A stretch of 64,000 nucleotides of DNA from Eunapius fragilis (GCA_963681505.1 OY811974.1:433189-497188), one strand, 5' to 3'. Positions 10,168 through 23,579 are shown, counted from the stretch's first letter. Numbers and translations: made by a program. The notes: generated by a model from the sequence alone, not told the origin.

Positions 10168-12274
10168 TTAATTTTGTACAGACCTGTAAATTACATACAT
10201 ATAGTACAGTATGTAGCAATTGCATACAAGTTTGCAATCCACGGTGTTATTGCAGAACCACTGTCTGGTACACTGTAAGGTGCCATTCCTTCTGTGTCAT
10301 TGTGTAATGCATGGTCGTACTTATATACTGATAGATAAAAATACATGTGCTTTAATTTCACCACTTGTTGGTCCAATCAATTGGACCTATTGTACTCTAT
10401 ATGCACTGTTGCAGACTGTGACATGCAGTGACGTGTGTCTGTGCACCCCGCTCTCTTTCATAGCCGGATGTTGTAGTGGTTGACCTTGATGATGGCCACG
10501 TGTCTGTACCGAGCACTGTTGTTCTGCAGCACCTTCCTGGCCAGTTGAAGGAGGTAGTTGAGGAGGCATTGGCTGAGGTAATGCATCCAAGTATCAAGCA
10601 GCGAGACTACGTCTTTACACATGACTTCAAAGAAGGCAGATCACTTGAGATACAGGCAAGCTATTGTTGTAACTGTTGCTCTTATAGTTCTAGGCATACA
10701 AAAATGTGTTTATGTGAGTTCAGAGACTACACTTACTGTATATTGTGTACAATATGAATAGTGTTACACACAGATCCTAAATGTTTACATCCAGCTTTAT
10801 TTTTGACTACGTGTGGGTACATTAAACCATTTATGGTTTATTTTTCAGGACCGCAAAGTGCGTGCCATCTTCCTGTGTTTGTTTGTGTATCTGCTAGCAG
10901 ACTACCAGGACTACATCAGTGTCATACGATTTCATCCTCACCCAGCCTTTGCGTTCAGGAAGGTATTTGTGCCATGCATGTTGTAAACAAATACAGTTGT
11001 TTTGTTTACACCATGATGCATATAGAATATAGCAACATTTGCGTACAAAAATTCACTATACGTTTAAATGAGTAGTATAACTGTTTTTAAATACATTGTA
11101 GTACAAAAGCTAATTCTTTGCTATCACTCTATATAAATGATAGTAATAAAAGAAGATTGGCAGTATTTGTTCCTAAATCCTTACTCAGTAACTGGTATCT
11201 TCAATAATAGTGGAACTAATGAATTTTTAAGCTGTGTGCTAATAAATCACCCAAAACAAATTTCCTGCCATTTGGTCCATAGTTTACTTCTTTTTTTTTA
11301 CGATGCGTAAGGATTGGTTTTTGAGGTATTATTTTATGTCTGAACTCATGCAATTTCATGTGTTCAGTCAAATCATATTCAGTATTGTACAAGAATGCAA
11401 TTGTAGTGTATGCTATGAAGTAATGTACAGTGCATGTACAATAAATAGCTATGTGATGTAATGGGACACTACTTTGTGTCTACTTCTTTGTTCTCTATGG
11501 AAACAGGACAGCATTTTGGCTAAACATGCAAGCGGAGAAATTCAAAATCTTGTTCACAAGGTTAGATGCCACATTTTAAGCATCTTTAGGTTGTATGCAA
11601 GTTTAACTGATCTCAAGGAGGGGTATCAATTAAGGTTTTATCCAAGCACAGAAAATCAGTGTTTGTGCATGTGTATGTGTTAAATGTCATATATTATATT
11701 CTATACTATTGTCATTTTGTGTATCCGTTACATGTTTGCATACTGTTGCTGTTTATTGATTTGTGCATCCATATATCCTACATGACCTGGTGTCTATCCA
11801 CTTATTTTTGTGCATTGTGTGTTTTTATGTCCCTATTTTCATTTCCACAGATTACTGATAGTATTGCATTCATCACCTTTTTCCATCAAAAACCTATACC
11901 ATACAGAAAATGTGATTTTTCTGATAAGGTACTTGTGCATTTGCTCATACGCATACCATATATAAAAACCTGAAGGATACTTACAGATTGAACATTTTGC
12001 ACCCTCTTTACACCGCATACTGCATTTGCATTATTTAATTTGCCATTACAGGGAGCTTAGTTGTCGTGGCAGCTTACACTTTTGTAATGTTTTCATATGA
12101 ATATATGTAGCTTGCCCCATGTGTATTCTAGAATAAGAAGTAGAATGTAACATACACTTGTGTTGTATGCATGTAATGAATTTTCCAGACTTGACAACAA
12201 TGCACAGCTGGTCTCTCAGTGAACTGTTTTCACGGACACATGTTCAACAACTGGCTCAAGAAATCATGCAATTG

Positions 12275-12630
12275 GTATTGATAGATACACTGTACTTGCA
12301 GTATACACACGCATGTTTGGTTTGTGATAGCAAGGTTGAAGTTTACATTGCAAATGAACTCGTTAATGTATAGAGGTCAAATTGGCACATGGTGTAATTT
12401 CCTTAATGCTTGTACAAGCTTTTTAAAAGGTATGATCACATGACATTGTTTGAGCTGTACAAATGTACTCGTGCTGCTTGCCTTGTTGTGCAATTAATCT
12501 GATGCCTACACACTTGTATGAAATACTTAATGTTACAGTGAGTATCTATTTTTTTAAATAATACCTTTTACTAACGTACATACATGTACAGTGTACATAT
12601 AGTGTATGAATTCAGGTTGTCTGCTTCCAG
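12275..12630. other. Intron of SBF copy A
   Basis: AT-rich intron sequence with TACATGT words. No other feature seen. Confidence 0.6.
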
Positions 12631-15600
12631 TTACCAGTAGTTGAGTATGGATCTGAAGCCTTCAATCTATCTGTTTTGAATAAGGAGCATCTCGATATTC
12701 CGCCAAGACGCTTCCCTGCACTCAGGGAAGATCTGGTGGAGAAACATATGGATGCAAACAATCTGAAAGCTAATTCATCTGTAGAAGTGACAAATTGCAG
12801 GTACTGTACGCGTGCCTTTTTAATAATAGAGAATAATCTTAAATGAAACACTGTAGTTTGTAATGCTTGATGTACTACTGTACCTAGGGTCCACAATAAA
12901 AGACGTTGTAATAATGCACCACAAGTTATTATTATTATTGGGATTTTGTTGTATTATTGGGATTTGTCATTAGTACCCATTCAATAGGGAAGAAATTATT
13001 GTTATAGAAATTTAGATTATTTAGTGGTTATTTTAATCAATGTAAACATCTAAAACTACTCATAACCAAGTGCCTGAGAATCTAAATATTTTGATCTTTA
13101 AATTAATTTTTAGGTTATAGTAAAATTTAAATACTGAGGTATTATTAGTTGTCAAAATAAATTATAGCTTGAATATGACTGGTCACCTAATCTTGAATGA
13201 ATTGTTTGAATTTTTGTTTTTATTGTTTATGGGTTACAAATTGACTTTAATAAAACTTAACTGCAAGATATTCAATAATTGAGTGGATGTCTTGTATTTT
13301 TTTGTTTTATTGTTGTGTCTAATTAAATTATGTGTTTCTGGTTTTGGTTAATTAATTATTTCTTCCCTGCAACGTAAAGTTGCATTGATTTGTGGGACAC
13401 TTGTACATGTATACATGTGTGTACATGTAGTTACATAGAAAATATGTACTTGTAAATAGAAGGAGGAAAGATGTACGTGTAAACTATACATGTAGCTTGT
13501 TAAATAAATCTAATATGTTGTGTTAGCATGGCATATATTTAAAAATCAGAAATCAATAATTAGTGTAAATAAAGCAGGACTGTGGCGACAAGTTAATATA
13601 CATTTATATTGTATTTTGTTAGTTGCCACCTGTGGATTTGTAGTAACTTTTTATGTACATGTATGTTTTATTTTGCTTTGTAAATAAATCCGAACCTTTC
13701 AATCGAGATTAAGCTACCACCCGATGATAATAAACTTCACTTCAGTGACATTGTCAAAACAGCAACTTATCAATAATTCACATGTATTAATGTGCAAAGA
13801 TTTGATTTTCGGGCACTTAATGAAGTATTAAGTATTTATGACTACAAATTTTATAACATTGTAATTTCTTCATGTACTCGCACACAAAAACTACTTGTGG
13901 TGAATTTTTGTGGAATGTTGCCAGTAGGTGTTGCATAGTTGCAAATATTTTTTCCATTTACACATCTAGGACCATTCCACTTCTGGACTCGAATTTGGCA
14001 AAGCAATCTCAGAAGCAACCTAGTGTTGTTGTAAAAGAGTTAGAACTGTTAAGAAACTGCTTGGATGCAATTTTTCTTGACACTGTGTTGGAAGCTAGAA
14101 AATACCTCCCAAGTGTGATTGCTGCGCTTGCAAATCACAGCATCTCCATAGCCATGTATCCTGAGTTGGTGTGTCCTATTTTGAGGTTTGGAGCTGTTAT
14201 GAGTTCTGAACAGTACGACATGATTGCGAAGATTATGAACAGTGCCTTAAGTGATCGAGAAGTGGCTACAGTCTTGCTTCCTTTGGTCATCATTCTTTAT
14301 CGCGTATGTGAGAACATATGCACACATTCATATTTTGGGGGTTGGTTTTTCGATGTGCATTTTGCAACTGTTTCATATGGATCTGTAGGAGGTGAAGCCA
14401 GGAGTCCAGCAGGAGTTGTCCACTTCTGCACAAAATCACCACATCTGGAGTGAATTGGACTTTTGCATTCTCTGTGGCTGTCCAGGCAGAGTTGGTTCGT
14501 GTTTATGCAGAACTAGAAGTAGCACAAATGGAGAAATCATCAGCTAAAGGTACACTTTAATGGCACTTCAACTGCAACAAGTGCAGTTGTGGTACTGAGG
14601 CCAGGAGTGTTGATGTGCTGCCCAATTGCTTCAGTGAAGAATAGATAACACAGCGGAAGGGATCCATAGTACCATTATTACAAATTAAAGCACATGGAAT
14701 AATAATAAACAATATTCGTTGTATTGAATTTGTTAGTATTTTTGAAGCTCAACATTGCTGTATAATAGCCATTTACAGTACCTTTCAATGTTTTCAGGAA
14801 CAGATGTTGTAGATGCTGATGATACAGACACATTTACACAGCGTTCTCGTGAGCGGTTGAAAAGTGCCTCTGTGCGAGGTTGCATACAGCCGTCCACCAA
14901 AACTCTCCTGGTCTTCTCAAGAAGTGCAAAGATGCGCATGAAGGCCAGTGTGCCCATTCCTAATCTCTCCGAAGGTATCCTTCCACCGAAAGCCCAGCCA
15001 GTGACTACTGAAGAAGCATTACATCATCTTGCAAAGAGAGTAAGATAACGTGTAGACATGGGTGGGCATGTTTATTATTATTATTTATCAAATACTCTTT
15101 TTTTTGTTTCAGCTGAAAATGTGGCCTGGCTTGAGTGAGGCAGAAAGAATGACGACTGCCCAGCAAGAGGAAAATGCTGTACAGAATCAACTGCTTCTTT
15201 TTATTAACAGAATCATTGCACTTAGAACACCATTGGAGGCAGCAGCAGGTAAAAAGTTAGCAGGCACTGAAAGATTTTAGTATTTTGTTTTGCTGCGCGT
15301 ATTGTGTGTACAATACGCAGCTGTACATGTACTGAACTAAACTGTAATATAATGTACAGTATTTATGCTTGGCAAATTTGCATTCATCTTTGCCCCTTCC
15401 ATTGATGCGCTGATGCAATCATGTTATGAAAGTCAGGCATGTGAAGTCAAGACATGAACTTGTGTTGTGTGCAAGCAATGTATGGAACATTACATGTGTG
15501 AGTGTGTTGTGTTGTTTGTGTTTTCAGCAAAAAAACAGTTCTTGTGTACGCAAAGCACAGTAATAATTTTATCATCTATACAGTGGATATACATGTGCAT

Positions 15601-16057
15601 TCATTGGACCTGTTTGTGTGTGTCTGTGTGTGTGTGTTTCTGTGTCTGTGTGTCTGTGTGTGTAGGGGAAGAAGATAAACGTTGCTTGGAAAATTCTTAA
15701 AAGCTGTTGAATCCAATTTGTGTTTCGAGTTCTCCAAATATGGAAAGATCAAAGATCTTTTTAATGGCAAGTCATATCAAATTACAAATTGTGTTATTGT
15801 ATCGTAATACAGTTACCATGTACGTGTATGTGTTGTACATTCCAAGTGTTATCTATTGATGCAATTGATGTTCACATCATACATGTAGCACAGGCACATG
15901 TATTCTTGAATAGTAGCTTTTGATGTTGCTGTGTACATGTATTCCAGTGTATTGTGAGGTGCTTTTTGACTTCAATACATTTCTAGTTTCAATCGAGTCC
16001 TACAGTCGTGCCATGAATGACCTTCGAAATGATTTGAAAAAGCAGCCAATTATAAAG
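12631..16057 (+). pseudogene. SBF2-like: SBF copy A: SBF2 domain part
   Basis: Exons: 12,631-12,800 (SEAFNLSVLNKEHL...RRFPALREDL), 13,970-14,303 (KELELLRNCLDAIFLDTVLE...ATVLLPLVIILYR, closely matching the family's ExLxxxRNCxxYxFExKxLEA and AALLPLV), 14,389-14,549 (EVKPGVQQ...), 14,798-15,039 (DVVDADDTDTFTQR), 15,113-15,248 (MWPGLSEAERM, family LWPTLSxEKQ), about 15,665-15,769 and one ending at 16,057 (SRAMNDLRNDLKKQPIIK). Phases join across 12,800/13,970 and 14,549/14,798. Single-base losses break the frame near 14,465 (before AFSVAVQ) and near 15,693 (before FLKAVES). The 12,801-13,969 intron is AT-rich and empty. Confidence 0.8.
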
Positions 16058-16851
16058 GTACAGTTTCACTACACAAGCAGTATTGTTGTGTGTATTATGC
16101 CACTTTGAAGGCATTTCTTTATGTATGTGTGGCTTATGTTTGCATGTGTAGAGTGTATGGACATACTGTATACAGTGTACACTTCCATAAGGGGCTTTTG
16201 TAATGAACAGCACTTGGTGTGTCTCTGTGCACATACCTGTATGTTTGTTCTGACGGAGTGTTTATTTTCGAGTCCATCAATCTATACATGTATAACAGAG
16301 CGATCTAATGTTCAATAAGTATGTGCATCTATATTGTAATTAAAAGTATCATTGCATCCATACATAAAAGATGCCTTTAGTCTGTATTCTTCAACTCGTG
16401 GTTCTCAGTTCGGATGCTAATTTTGGTGCACTTTTTCATCATGACGAAATTCATTTTGATATTCCACTTATTTTATTAACTTTTGAAACATAGAAGGTGT
16501 ATCATTGCTAGTAAAATTTTTATTGGATCCAGTAAACATTACGACATCAATAGCATTATCATTGTCAAGTTGCAAATCTGTAAACCTTTGCTACTGCTGT
16601 ACCATTCAGATGATATTGACTCTTAGTTGTTTGTCTTCAGGATTGACAGATGACCAAAATAATATATGTAATTAATTTATCTTGTGATCAAGTTTATCAG
16701 TGATGATTATGCCATGGAGCTCATCTCATTGTTCTTACATTTCAACACTGTCCTTTACGTGCCAGTGTCCTTAGATAAGGACGTTGTGGGATTAAATATT
16801 AAATAGACTTGATCTGAAATGACTAACATAAGCATTCTCTGCACATTTTAG

Positions 16852-18391
16852 CCCAAGATGATCAAGCCACCTATATTACAAGGGGAGTCCTTCATTGGTG
16901 AGGGCAATCACTGCTACCTTATGCAAGATGGAAGGGACAATAATGTTCTCTTGCCAGCTGAAGGTCACTTCTTTATTACTTCATATCGAGTAATATTTAT
17001 GGGAATTCCATCTGATCCTAAAGGTATGTGTTGTTTACACTCTTGCACAGTACAGTGTGATCGCGAGCAATGCACATGTTTGTATTGTTTGATTTTGTGT
17101 ATGTAATGGACACTTTTCTTTGCCTAATAAAAGCCATATCCGCCATATCCAGCAGGACTAAACCGCGACCCATTGCCTAGTGACAAAGAACGTAATAACA
17201 TTCAAACATCATTGGCTGGCTTTAATGATCTCATCAGTTTTTGCATCACTAGGCACTGGTCATGGTTTACATGTAGTCATACGTAGATTTTTTTCCATTG
17301 TGTAATTTGCGAAACAATGCATGCTACATATACGTATATAATTGCCATTGCTGAAATATGAGGTTTCATATACAGTGTATATAGACAATTTATGTGCTCA
17401 TGTATGTGTAAAACAGGACATTTCTTAGTGGTTGAATTTGTACATTTGGATAGAATAAGTGTGTGCATTTATGTATTATAGCAGTGTACCATGCAGTACA
17501 CATGCTGTACCTGTACCTGTACATGTTGTACACAGGGTAGTCCTGCACTATTACTCCTGTAGAATTTCACATTGGTAGCTGTAAATTATTTTATTGTAGT
17601 GTTCAACAGGAGACTGAACAGTGCACTGAACAGTGCATGAAAAGCAGTAAATGCATCAACTTCCTTTCTCTTTGCAGCTTCAAACGTGATTATTACTCGC
17701 AGTGCTCCACTGTCTTCAATCTTCAGGCTGAAGAAATTACCATCAGTGCCGTTAAATTTGTTGGGATCCATGACTACTGGAGGAATTCAATTAAGAACCA
17801 TAACAGCAGAGGTACTTAGTAATTTGACATCTTTAAAAAGCCACTCCTACCCATGGACATGTATTTACATCTGAAGTGTTTCTGCACAGTTTGAGGCCTC
17901 TAGAGCCATGTATTTTTATGTAGCTTTCAATTTGTACTGCAACAGTGAACAATGGGGCAGGGGTGTCTTCAATGTTGCAATGCAGCTTTGTATAGATGGC
18001 TGCAACAATTAAATGTGTTCTCTTCGTGTACTTGTTAGCTAATAAAGCTTGGCTTTGGTGAAGATATGAGCCAGTCGGACCAACAGGACCTGTTTGACAA
18101 GATATTTGAATGTCGCCATTGTCAAAAAATTGCTCTTGGTCTGACATACCAGCAAGATTCTACACAAGCTGCTCTGTCTGAATCGATGGCAATCGATCCC
18201 AGAATTTCTCACAGCCAGTTGACTAATAGTCGCAATCGCAGCAGCGAAACTGCAACGCGGGTGAAATTACTTTCCGCATTGGCTTGCTGTCAGGAAGATA
18301 GGAGGCTAACTTTAGGGTCTCTTAGTATGAATGCAAGAAAAGGCCCATGGCGACCATCAGATGTCAATGTACAATATGATTTTTGTACAAG
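16852..18391 (+). pseudogene. SBF2-like: SBF copy A: GRAM domain part
   Basis: Exons: 16,852-17,023 (PKMIKPPILQGE...LLPAEGHFFITSYRVIFMG), 17,678-17,811 (NVIITRSAPL...GIQLRTITAE) and 18,039-18,391 (LIKLGFGEDMSQSD...ACCQEDRRLTLGSL). The LLPAEGxxFxTxYRVIFxG motif is the GRAM signature of the SBF family, and ACCxDxxRLxLGxL follows at its usual place ahead of the myotubularin core. All three exons are open and phases agree (1-nt carry at 17,023/17,678). GRAM domains bind phosphoinositides and help place the protein on membranes. Confidence 0.85.
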
Positions 18392-18718
18392 GTAATATTT
18401 TATTATTAAGCACGTGTTTATTGGTGTAACATGCAAATTACACTGTAAGTCTGAATAAAAAAATAACCTGTACTTGATTGGCTAGGTTTGTTTTGCACCC
18501 ACTTTCGTGTGCTATTTTGCAGTGTTATCATTTGAAGACACACTTGACACTGGCACATCCACTGTTGGGCTTTCGTATTCATATGACATGAATTTTCATT
18601 TTGTAATAGTAGTTTTTATTCAATACTACACATGCCTTCATTTACTGTATGTGTACATGTATGCTGCATTTGCATAGAAAAGTCATTTACACTGCACGTG
18701 TGTGTGTTGTGTGTGAAG

Positions 18719-21700
18719 TTATCTTGCAGTGGTTGCTGTTCCCAATGAAGCAGATAATGAGCTTCTTCAGTCCGTTTCTACTCAGTTTCTTTGCAAACGT
18801 TTGCCTGTTGCCACCTGGAAACACCCTTAGGGTAATGCTGTCTTTCTCAGGTCGGCCTCATTTCAGAACACAACACACAAAAAAATTTCTGGATCCAATA
18901 TTGCCAATGCTGTACATGCATTGGGATCTAGTGCAAGCCAAGGGATATCTCATTCAGCTGTACAGACCTATTTGAACAGCATTTTGCACATTACTCGGGC
19001 AACGGTGGATGACAACAAACATCCGAATAATAGTTTGCAGAGTCTAGTTTCGGTCCTACCTGAAACTATGGAATTTGAAAGTGGAGATGTGTCCGCAGGT
19101 GACGCACCAAGCCAAGATAATGGACAAAATGCTCGTGTCATACATACCAAAGCCAGGTGGTGAGTCCAATCCAGACAACAGTCCTTCCACCAAGGTCAAA
19201 AAACTGACCTCTGGTGCATCTGACTCTGAGATCCAGCTGAATGACATTGTGATTGAAGGGCGGGATGGACCTAGTTCTCCACGAGCTATTGACTGGGAGT
19301 CAATGGGGAACAATCCTGCAAGCACTTCACCTATTTCTGCTATTCCAGAAGAGGTATGTACACTAAGTAAATATGTGGAAACCTGGATAGAGGAAAGTGT
19401 GAAATGATCTGTTGCTAACTTCAATGCACGAATACAATTTTGATTGCTCATTGTATGTATACGCTGCGCTGTACATGAGGGGAATGTCTGACACTCCAAA
19501 TGAGATGAGTACGTGTATGTTACAGTACATTTTTGTGTGTACCAGTGTGGGTGAATAAGATCTGCAATCTGGAATTCTTTTCTGTGCATGTGCGAATTCA
19601 GCATACAGAGTATAGATAATAGATATCTTTTCAGGCCCAAATTTTCCCTTAGGTCGTACAGTAGCTTACAATTTTTTTTTGTTGTTACATGAAATCATTT
19701 TCTGATGATCCTTCAGGCAGACACCAGAGCAATTGTCACCAACAGGTAGACCCGATGAACTTAGTCTAAACTGGCAATTTCTTCCTGGAAATACACAAAT
19801 GAAAAAGTTGTTTCCTTCCTCATCACTTACCTTCTCCTCCATTCCCACCCAACCAAGGGATTGGGTCGTCATGCATGCCCTACCAAAGGAGTTGAAACAT
19901 TGGAGTTTAAGTGCTCTTTACGTCATTGGAAATAGGTCTTCACTACATGACATCCCTTCTGACACCTATCCAAATTGCACTTTTGTACCTGTGGATGTAA
20001 GAGTTTTTTGTTTTACATACAACTGTAATTGTTCACCACTGTCCTTACTGTGCTGGATTCGTGTACGTGTAGGTGCCTACACTAACTGAAGTCAAGGAGA
20101 GTTTCAGAAAGCTGCTGCATTGCTGTGCACCAACAACTAACCAGTCAGGATACCATTCTGGCATTGATGACAGCAAGTGGTTGAGTCAGATATGCACCAT
20201 ACTGGAGCTGGCTGGAGCAGTGACTGATCTGATCGATATCCAAGGCTCTTCTGTACTTGTCTGCCTGGAAGAGGGGTGGGATATCACTGCTCAGGTAACA
20301 TAGTTTTCATGCAACATGCATGTACGTGTATATGTAGGTGAGCAATTTGGATTTTGACATTCTGGATGATAGACATTAACATATGCACATGGACTGGCTC
20401 CTTGAGTGGTATGCAAGATTCCATATCATTTTTTAGTCATACAGTATGCCTATCTGTATAACCAATACGTGGATGTCCTGTAGTTACACTTTCATAACAA
20501 AGCATATGTATACTATTTTCTATGCCTGTTCAATACAATGCATTTATACACAGGTGGTAGCATTAGCTCAGGTGCTGCTTGATCCCCATTATCGTACACT
20601 AGATGCATGGATTTAAAGCTCTTGTGGAGAAAGATTGGCTGTCATTCGGTCACAAGTTCTCTGAGCGTGGGCAGCACAAAGTGACCCATCTTGCCAATGT
20701 CGTACCTGTATTCCTGCAATTTTTGGATGCAGTGCATCAAGTATGTTGATCAGTTGTGTGCAGGGTGCCAGTGTAAATGTATTCTTATGTATCAAAATTG
20801 GTTTTGTATCGCACTTTATACTGTTAGACATTATCAGCTGTATTTTTGGCCACATGCAGATCAGGGTACAATGTTTTCCATTGTGTGTGCATTGTAAATG
20901 GACTTCCATTATTGTCCGAACTGTCACAAATCCTGCAGATGTTACTGTACACAAGAATATCGATACCATCATATGTTACTTGTATGTACACCATGTGGTG
21001 TTTTTTGCCTTGCATCTGATACTTGTATTTATAGTGTTACAGTGCTTGCATAAGCTTTTCAGACTGTAGCATGGTACATGTAGTTACAGCAATACATATA
21101 CTTTGTGTACACATATACGTTTCCTTGCAAACATTTTTAATGTGTGTATTTTTCCTATGCACAGGTTTTGCGACAGTTTCCACTGTCGTTTGAGTTCAAT
21201 GACTTTTATCTGCAGACCATGGCGTACCATCACTGTTCAATGAGATTTCACACCTTCTGTTTAGACAGTGAGAGGGAATGATACAATAACAACTGGTATG
21301 CAGTGACTTCTAAATTAATTGAGAGGCTGATGGACATACACAATTATAAGTTTGGCTCATTATAGTGGATAACAGATCCTGTAGCTATTTATCTAAATTG
21401 TGTATTGTATATGTTTAGTGCATATGCTGTTGCAACATAGAGAATAATCATATGTTCAATTGTAACGAAAAAGTTGGAGTTAATTGATCATGTAGAACAT
21501 ACAGTCAATGTTAATAGAGTTCTGAGTGTACTGTATGTTTCAGATGCATGTGTTAATATGCAGTGTTGCCGCATAGTGTTACTGTATGTATTATTGATTT
21601 GTGCGTGTATCTAATTTTAATTTTCCATACACAGTGTACATTACTAGAATATCATTTCCATGCATTGAGCGTAAAATTCAAACTACAAATGAACGTTTTA

Positions 21701-22534
21701 CATTTCAGGTTGAAATACAGGCCAAGATCTAACACTGCTGCTGACATTGAGTCCCATGTCTCCTACTGGGATTTTATAGATGACATTCATTCCAAGTCCT
21801 CGATGTTCTACAATTTCAAGTACCAAACTCCGGACAGTGGTGTAAGTATTCAATTGCTCAAACTGTTGTTTCAAACCTCGCATGAACATAACCATGACTT
21901 TTCACTGGCTGCAATTTACCTGCATAATTTAAAAGCAAACATATCTAATTGTACAACTTGTACAGTGAACAATGAACATACATTACAGCACAAATGCATG
22001 CAAATACATTGTAATTGTTTCAAAAAGTCTTTGTGAGTGTTTTTTTTCGACACACAAGAATTGTAAAGCAGTTCTATTAGTATGACCTTATGGTGTTGAA
22101 ATGCCAACATAATTGGTACCAATAGAAGTTGCAGGTGTCAAACAAATAGCCTATTGGAAATTACAAATTGCACTTTGATTTTGCAAAGTGTGCTGCAAAT
22201 AGCCCTAAATTTTTACGTACAACATCCTTGTATGTAATAGCATTTGTACTCCATCTTCTACAGGCTCCACAAACACCACTGAGACCATACTCCTTTCAAG
22301 CCAACCTTGATATCTGGAGCTTCTATCTGTACAATAATTTTTCTCAGTTTCTTCCATACGATGTTGAGTTGATCTGTGAGAATGATTTGACCATACTAGA
22401 CCTGAATCGCCAATTTTTTGATCGAGAACAGCAGAACCTGGCTCTTGCAGTTGTCCGCGCTGATCCATATGACCCTACTAATCGTGAAATCTGCATCCTG
22501 ATGAAACAGTACACAGGCAAATTGGCTATACTGG
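18719..22534 (+). pseudogene. SBF2-like: SBF copy A: inactive myotubularin part
   Basis: Exons: 18,719-about 19,353 (SYLAVVAVPNEADNELLQ, LPVATWKHP then TAG, GNAVFLRS), 19,717-19,996 (ALYVIGN...TFVPVDV), 20,073-20,294 (ESFRKLLHCC...SSVLVCLEEGWDITAQ), 20,554-20,740, 21,165-21,295 ([12 protein letters not shown]), 21,709-21,841 (SYWDFIDD) and 22,264-22,534 (LRPYSFQANLDIWSFYL). Active myotubularins have HCSDGWDRT. Here LEEGWDIT has Leu for Cys and Ile for Arg, the usual state in SBF proteins, so catalysis is not expected. Breaks: TAG at 18,828-18,830, a 4-bp insertion near 20,604 and TGA at 21,279-21,281. The frame around 19.1-19.7 kb could not be reconciled. No PH domain follows. Confidence 0.85.
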
Positions 22535-22646
22535 GTAATATTTGCTGCATTTTGTAGCATTGTACATGCATGTGTATAACAACAACATGTAAGTTGTGTA
22601 TGGCGTTTGAATTGTGTGTACATTTTCCACCTTACCCTTGATGTAG

Positions 22647-22910
22647 AAGTAATAAAAACATTCTCTACACAAGAAGGTTGGTGGTATATAGGAATCAAAG
22701 GTGATGGTGGTGTAAAAAGCAAGGGAACAAGGCTTCTGATTGAAAAGGAAAAACGAAATAATGACCTATATTAGCAGCATGTTGTCATGTGCGTGCTAAT
22801 ACATTTTTCCTTTTCAATCAGAAGCCTTGTTCCCTTGCTTTTTATACCACCATCACCTTTGATTCCTATATACCACCAACCTTCTCGTGTAGAGAATGTT
22901 TTTATTACTT
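22647..22910. mobile_element. Palindromic MITE, copy 1
   Basis: Nearly the whole 264 bp is one inverted repeat: AAGTAATAAAAACATTCTCT at the left and its inverse at the right, with about 115-bp arms. A close relative lies at 49,563-49,847. The element forms the edge of a longer repeat running to 24,000 that matches 47,789-49,850 in inverted orientation. Confidence 0.85.
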
Positions 22911-23579
22911 GTTTCCTAAATTTTTTCTGGTGGATTTGGTATAGTTCTGGAAACGCATAGAATCAGGTAGCATAAACGTCAACTTGCGCGATCATGACAT
23001 CTGCAATTCTGTTGAGGTGTGTACCAAATATTACACTAGTCCCCATACTATCTCCATTGAGGACCAAAGGATAACGATAAAGGTTAAAAGTGAAGCCATA
23101 TAATACATAGGATAAATATACTCTAAGTAAACTGATCTCACGCTATAATCAGATAAACCATGCACCACAATACATGACCAAATTGACGTGAGCAACTTTG
23201 GCGTTATACACACATTTCATGTTACTATAAAACGAAGAGACGCAGTATCTACCGCTGCAACTAAACTATTCCTTCCATTTTAGCGATATACCATGCATGC
23301 TTATAATTTATCGATCCAACATTTATCGATGCCGTAACGTACCTTTGGGTGGTCGTTTTGTTGTTCCTATAGGTACCGCGCTTGACATCCGCACGTTTGG
23401 CAGATCTGGCAGCATCTGGATCTTTCCACTTTTAGATGCTCGAGTGGAATCAGAATTGTCCTTGAGATTGCATGTTAAAACCATCGAATTTGATAACGCT
23501 GGTTATATTATATTGGTGCGTCATGAACATTGCGATGGCTGATGTAATGTGCTATTTGTAGATCAACACCAAATAAGGT
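22911..23579. other. Interior of dispersed composite repeat
   Basis: Parts match, in inverse orientation, the interior of the copy-B insertion (around 49,080-49,180 and 49,510-49,560; 48,230-48,290). A 60-residue open stretch at 23,355-23,542 (IRTFGRSGSIWIFPLL) is not recognised. No gene is called. Confidence 0.5.

Larger units (their letters stand above)
7281..12274 (+). pseudogene. SBF2-like: SBF/MTMR5-MTMR13-like gene, copy A: DENN part
   Basis: SBF proteins are large pseudophosphatases with DENN (Rab GEF), SBF2, GRAM, inactive myotubularin and PH parts. Exons seen here: 7281-7369 (VVQRFP...PLPAGFEI, uDENN), 9285-9632 (FCQPMGWHL to LALVSKFPLYETLQ), 9897-about 10,010 (ACLKAIYIAW), 10,464-10,655 (VVVVDLDDGHVSVP), 10,849-10,962 (VRAIFLCLFVYLL, dDENN), 11,507-11,560, 11,851-11,928 (ITDSIAFITFF...PIPYRK) and 12,190-12,274. 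Splice phases agree between neighbours. Lesions: an in-frame TGA at 9987-9989; the exon present at 54,349-54,457 in copy B is missing; a deletion removes the acceptor of the last exon. A first coding exon with Met was not found, nor a central cDENN exon. Confidence 0.85.
437..12683 (+). repeat. Segmental duplication, copy A
   Basis: Sequence from 437 matches copy B from 42,757 in the same orientation and order: 437-732, 3247-3853, 3853-4035, 4290-4571, then 6893-12,683. By eye only a few differences per 100 bases are visible, in introns and exons alike. Copy A is interrupted by three transposons that are absent from copy B. The match ends inside an SBF exon, after AATAAGGA at about 12,683 (57,218 in copy B). 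Confidence 0.9.

Noticed and set aside
20613..21069. 119- and 108-codon frames overlapping SBF exon and intron
   Set aside because: They run antisense to, or through the intron after, the 20,554-20,740 exon and have no homology that I recognise.
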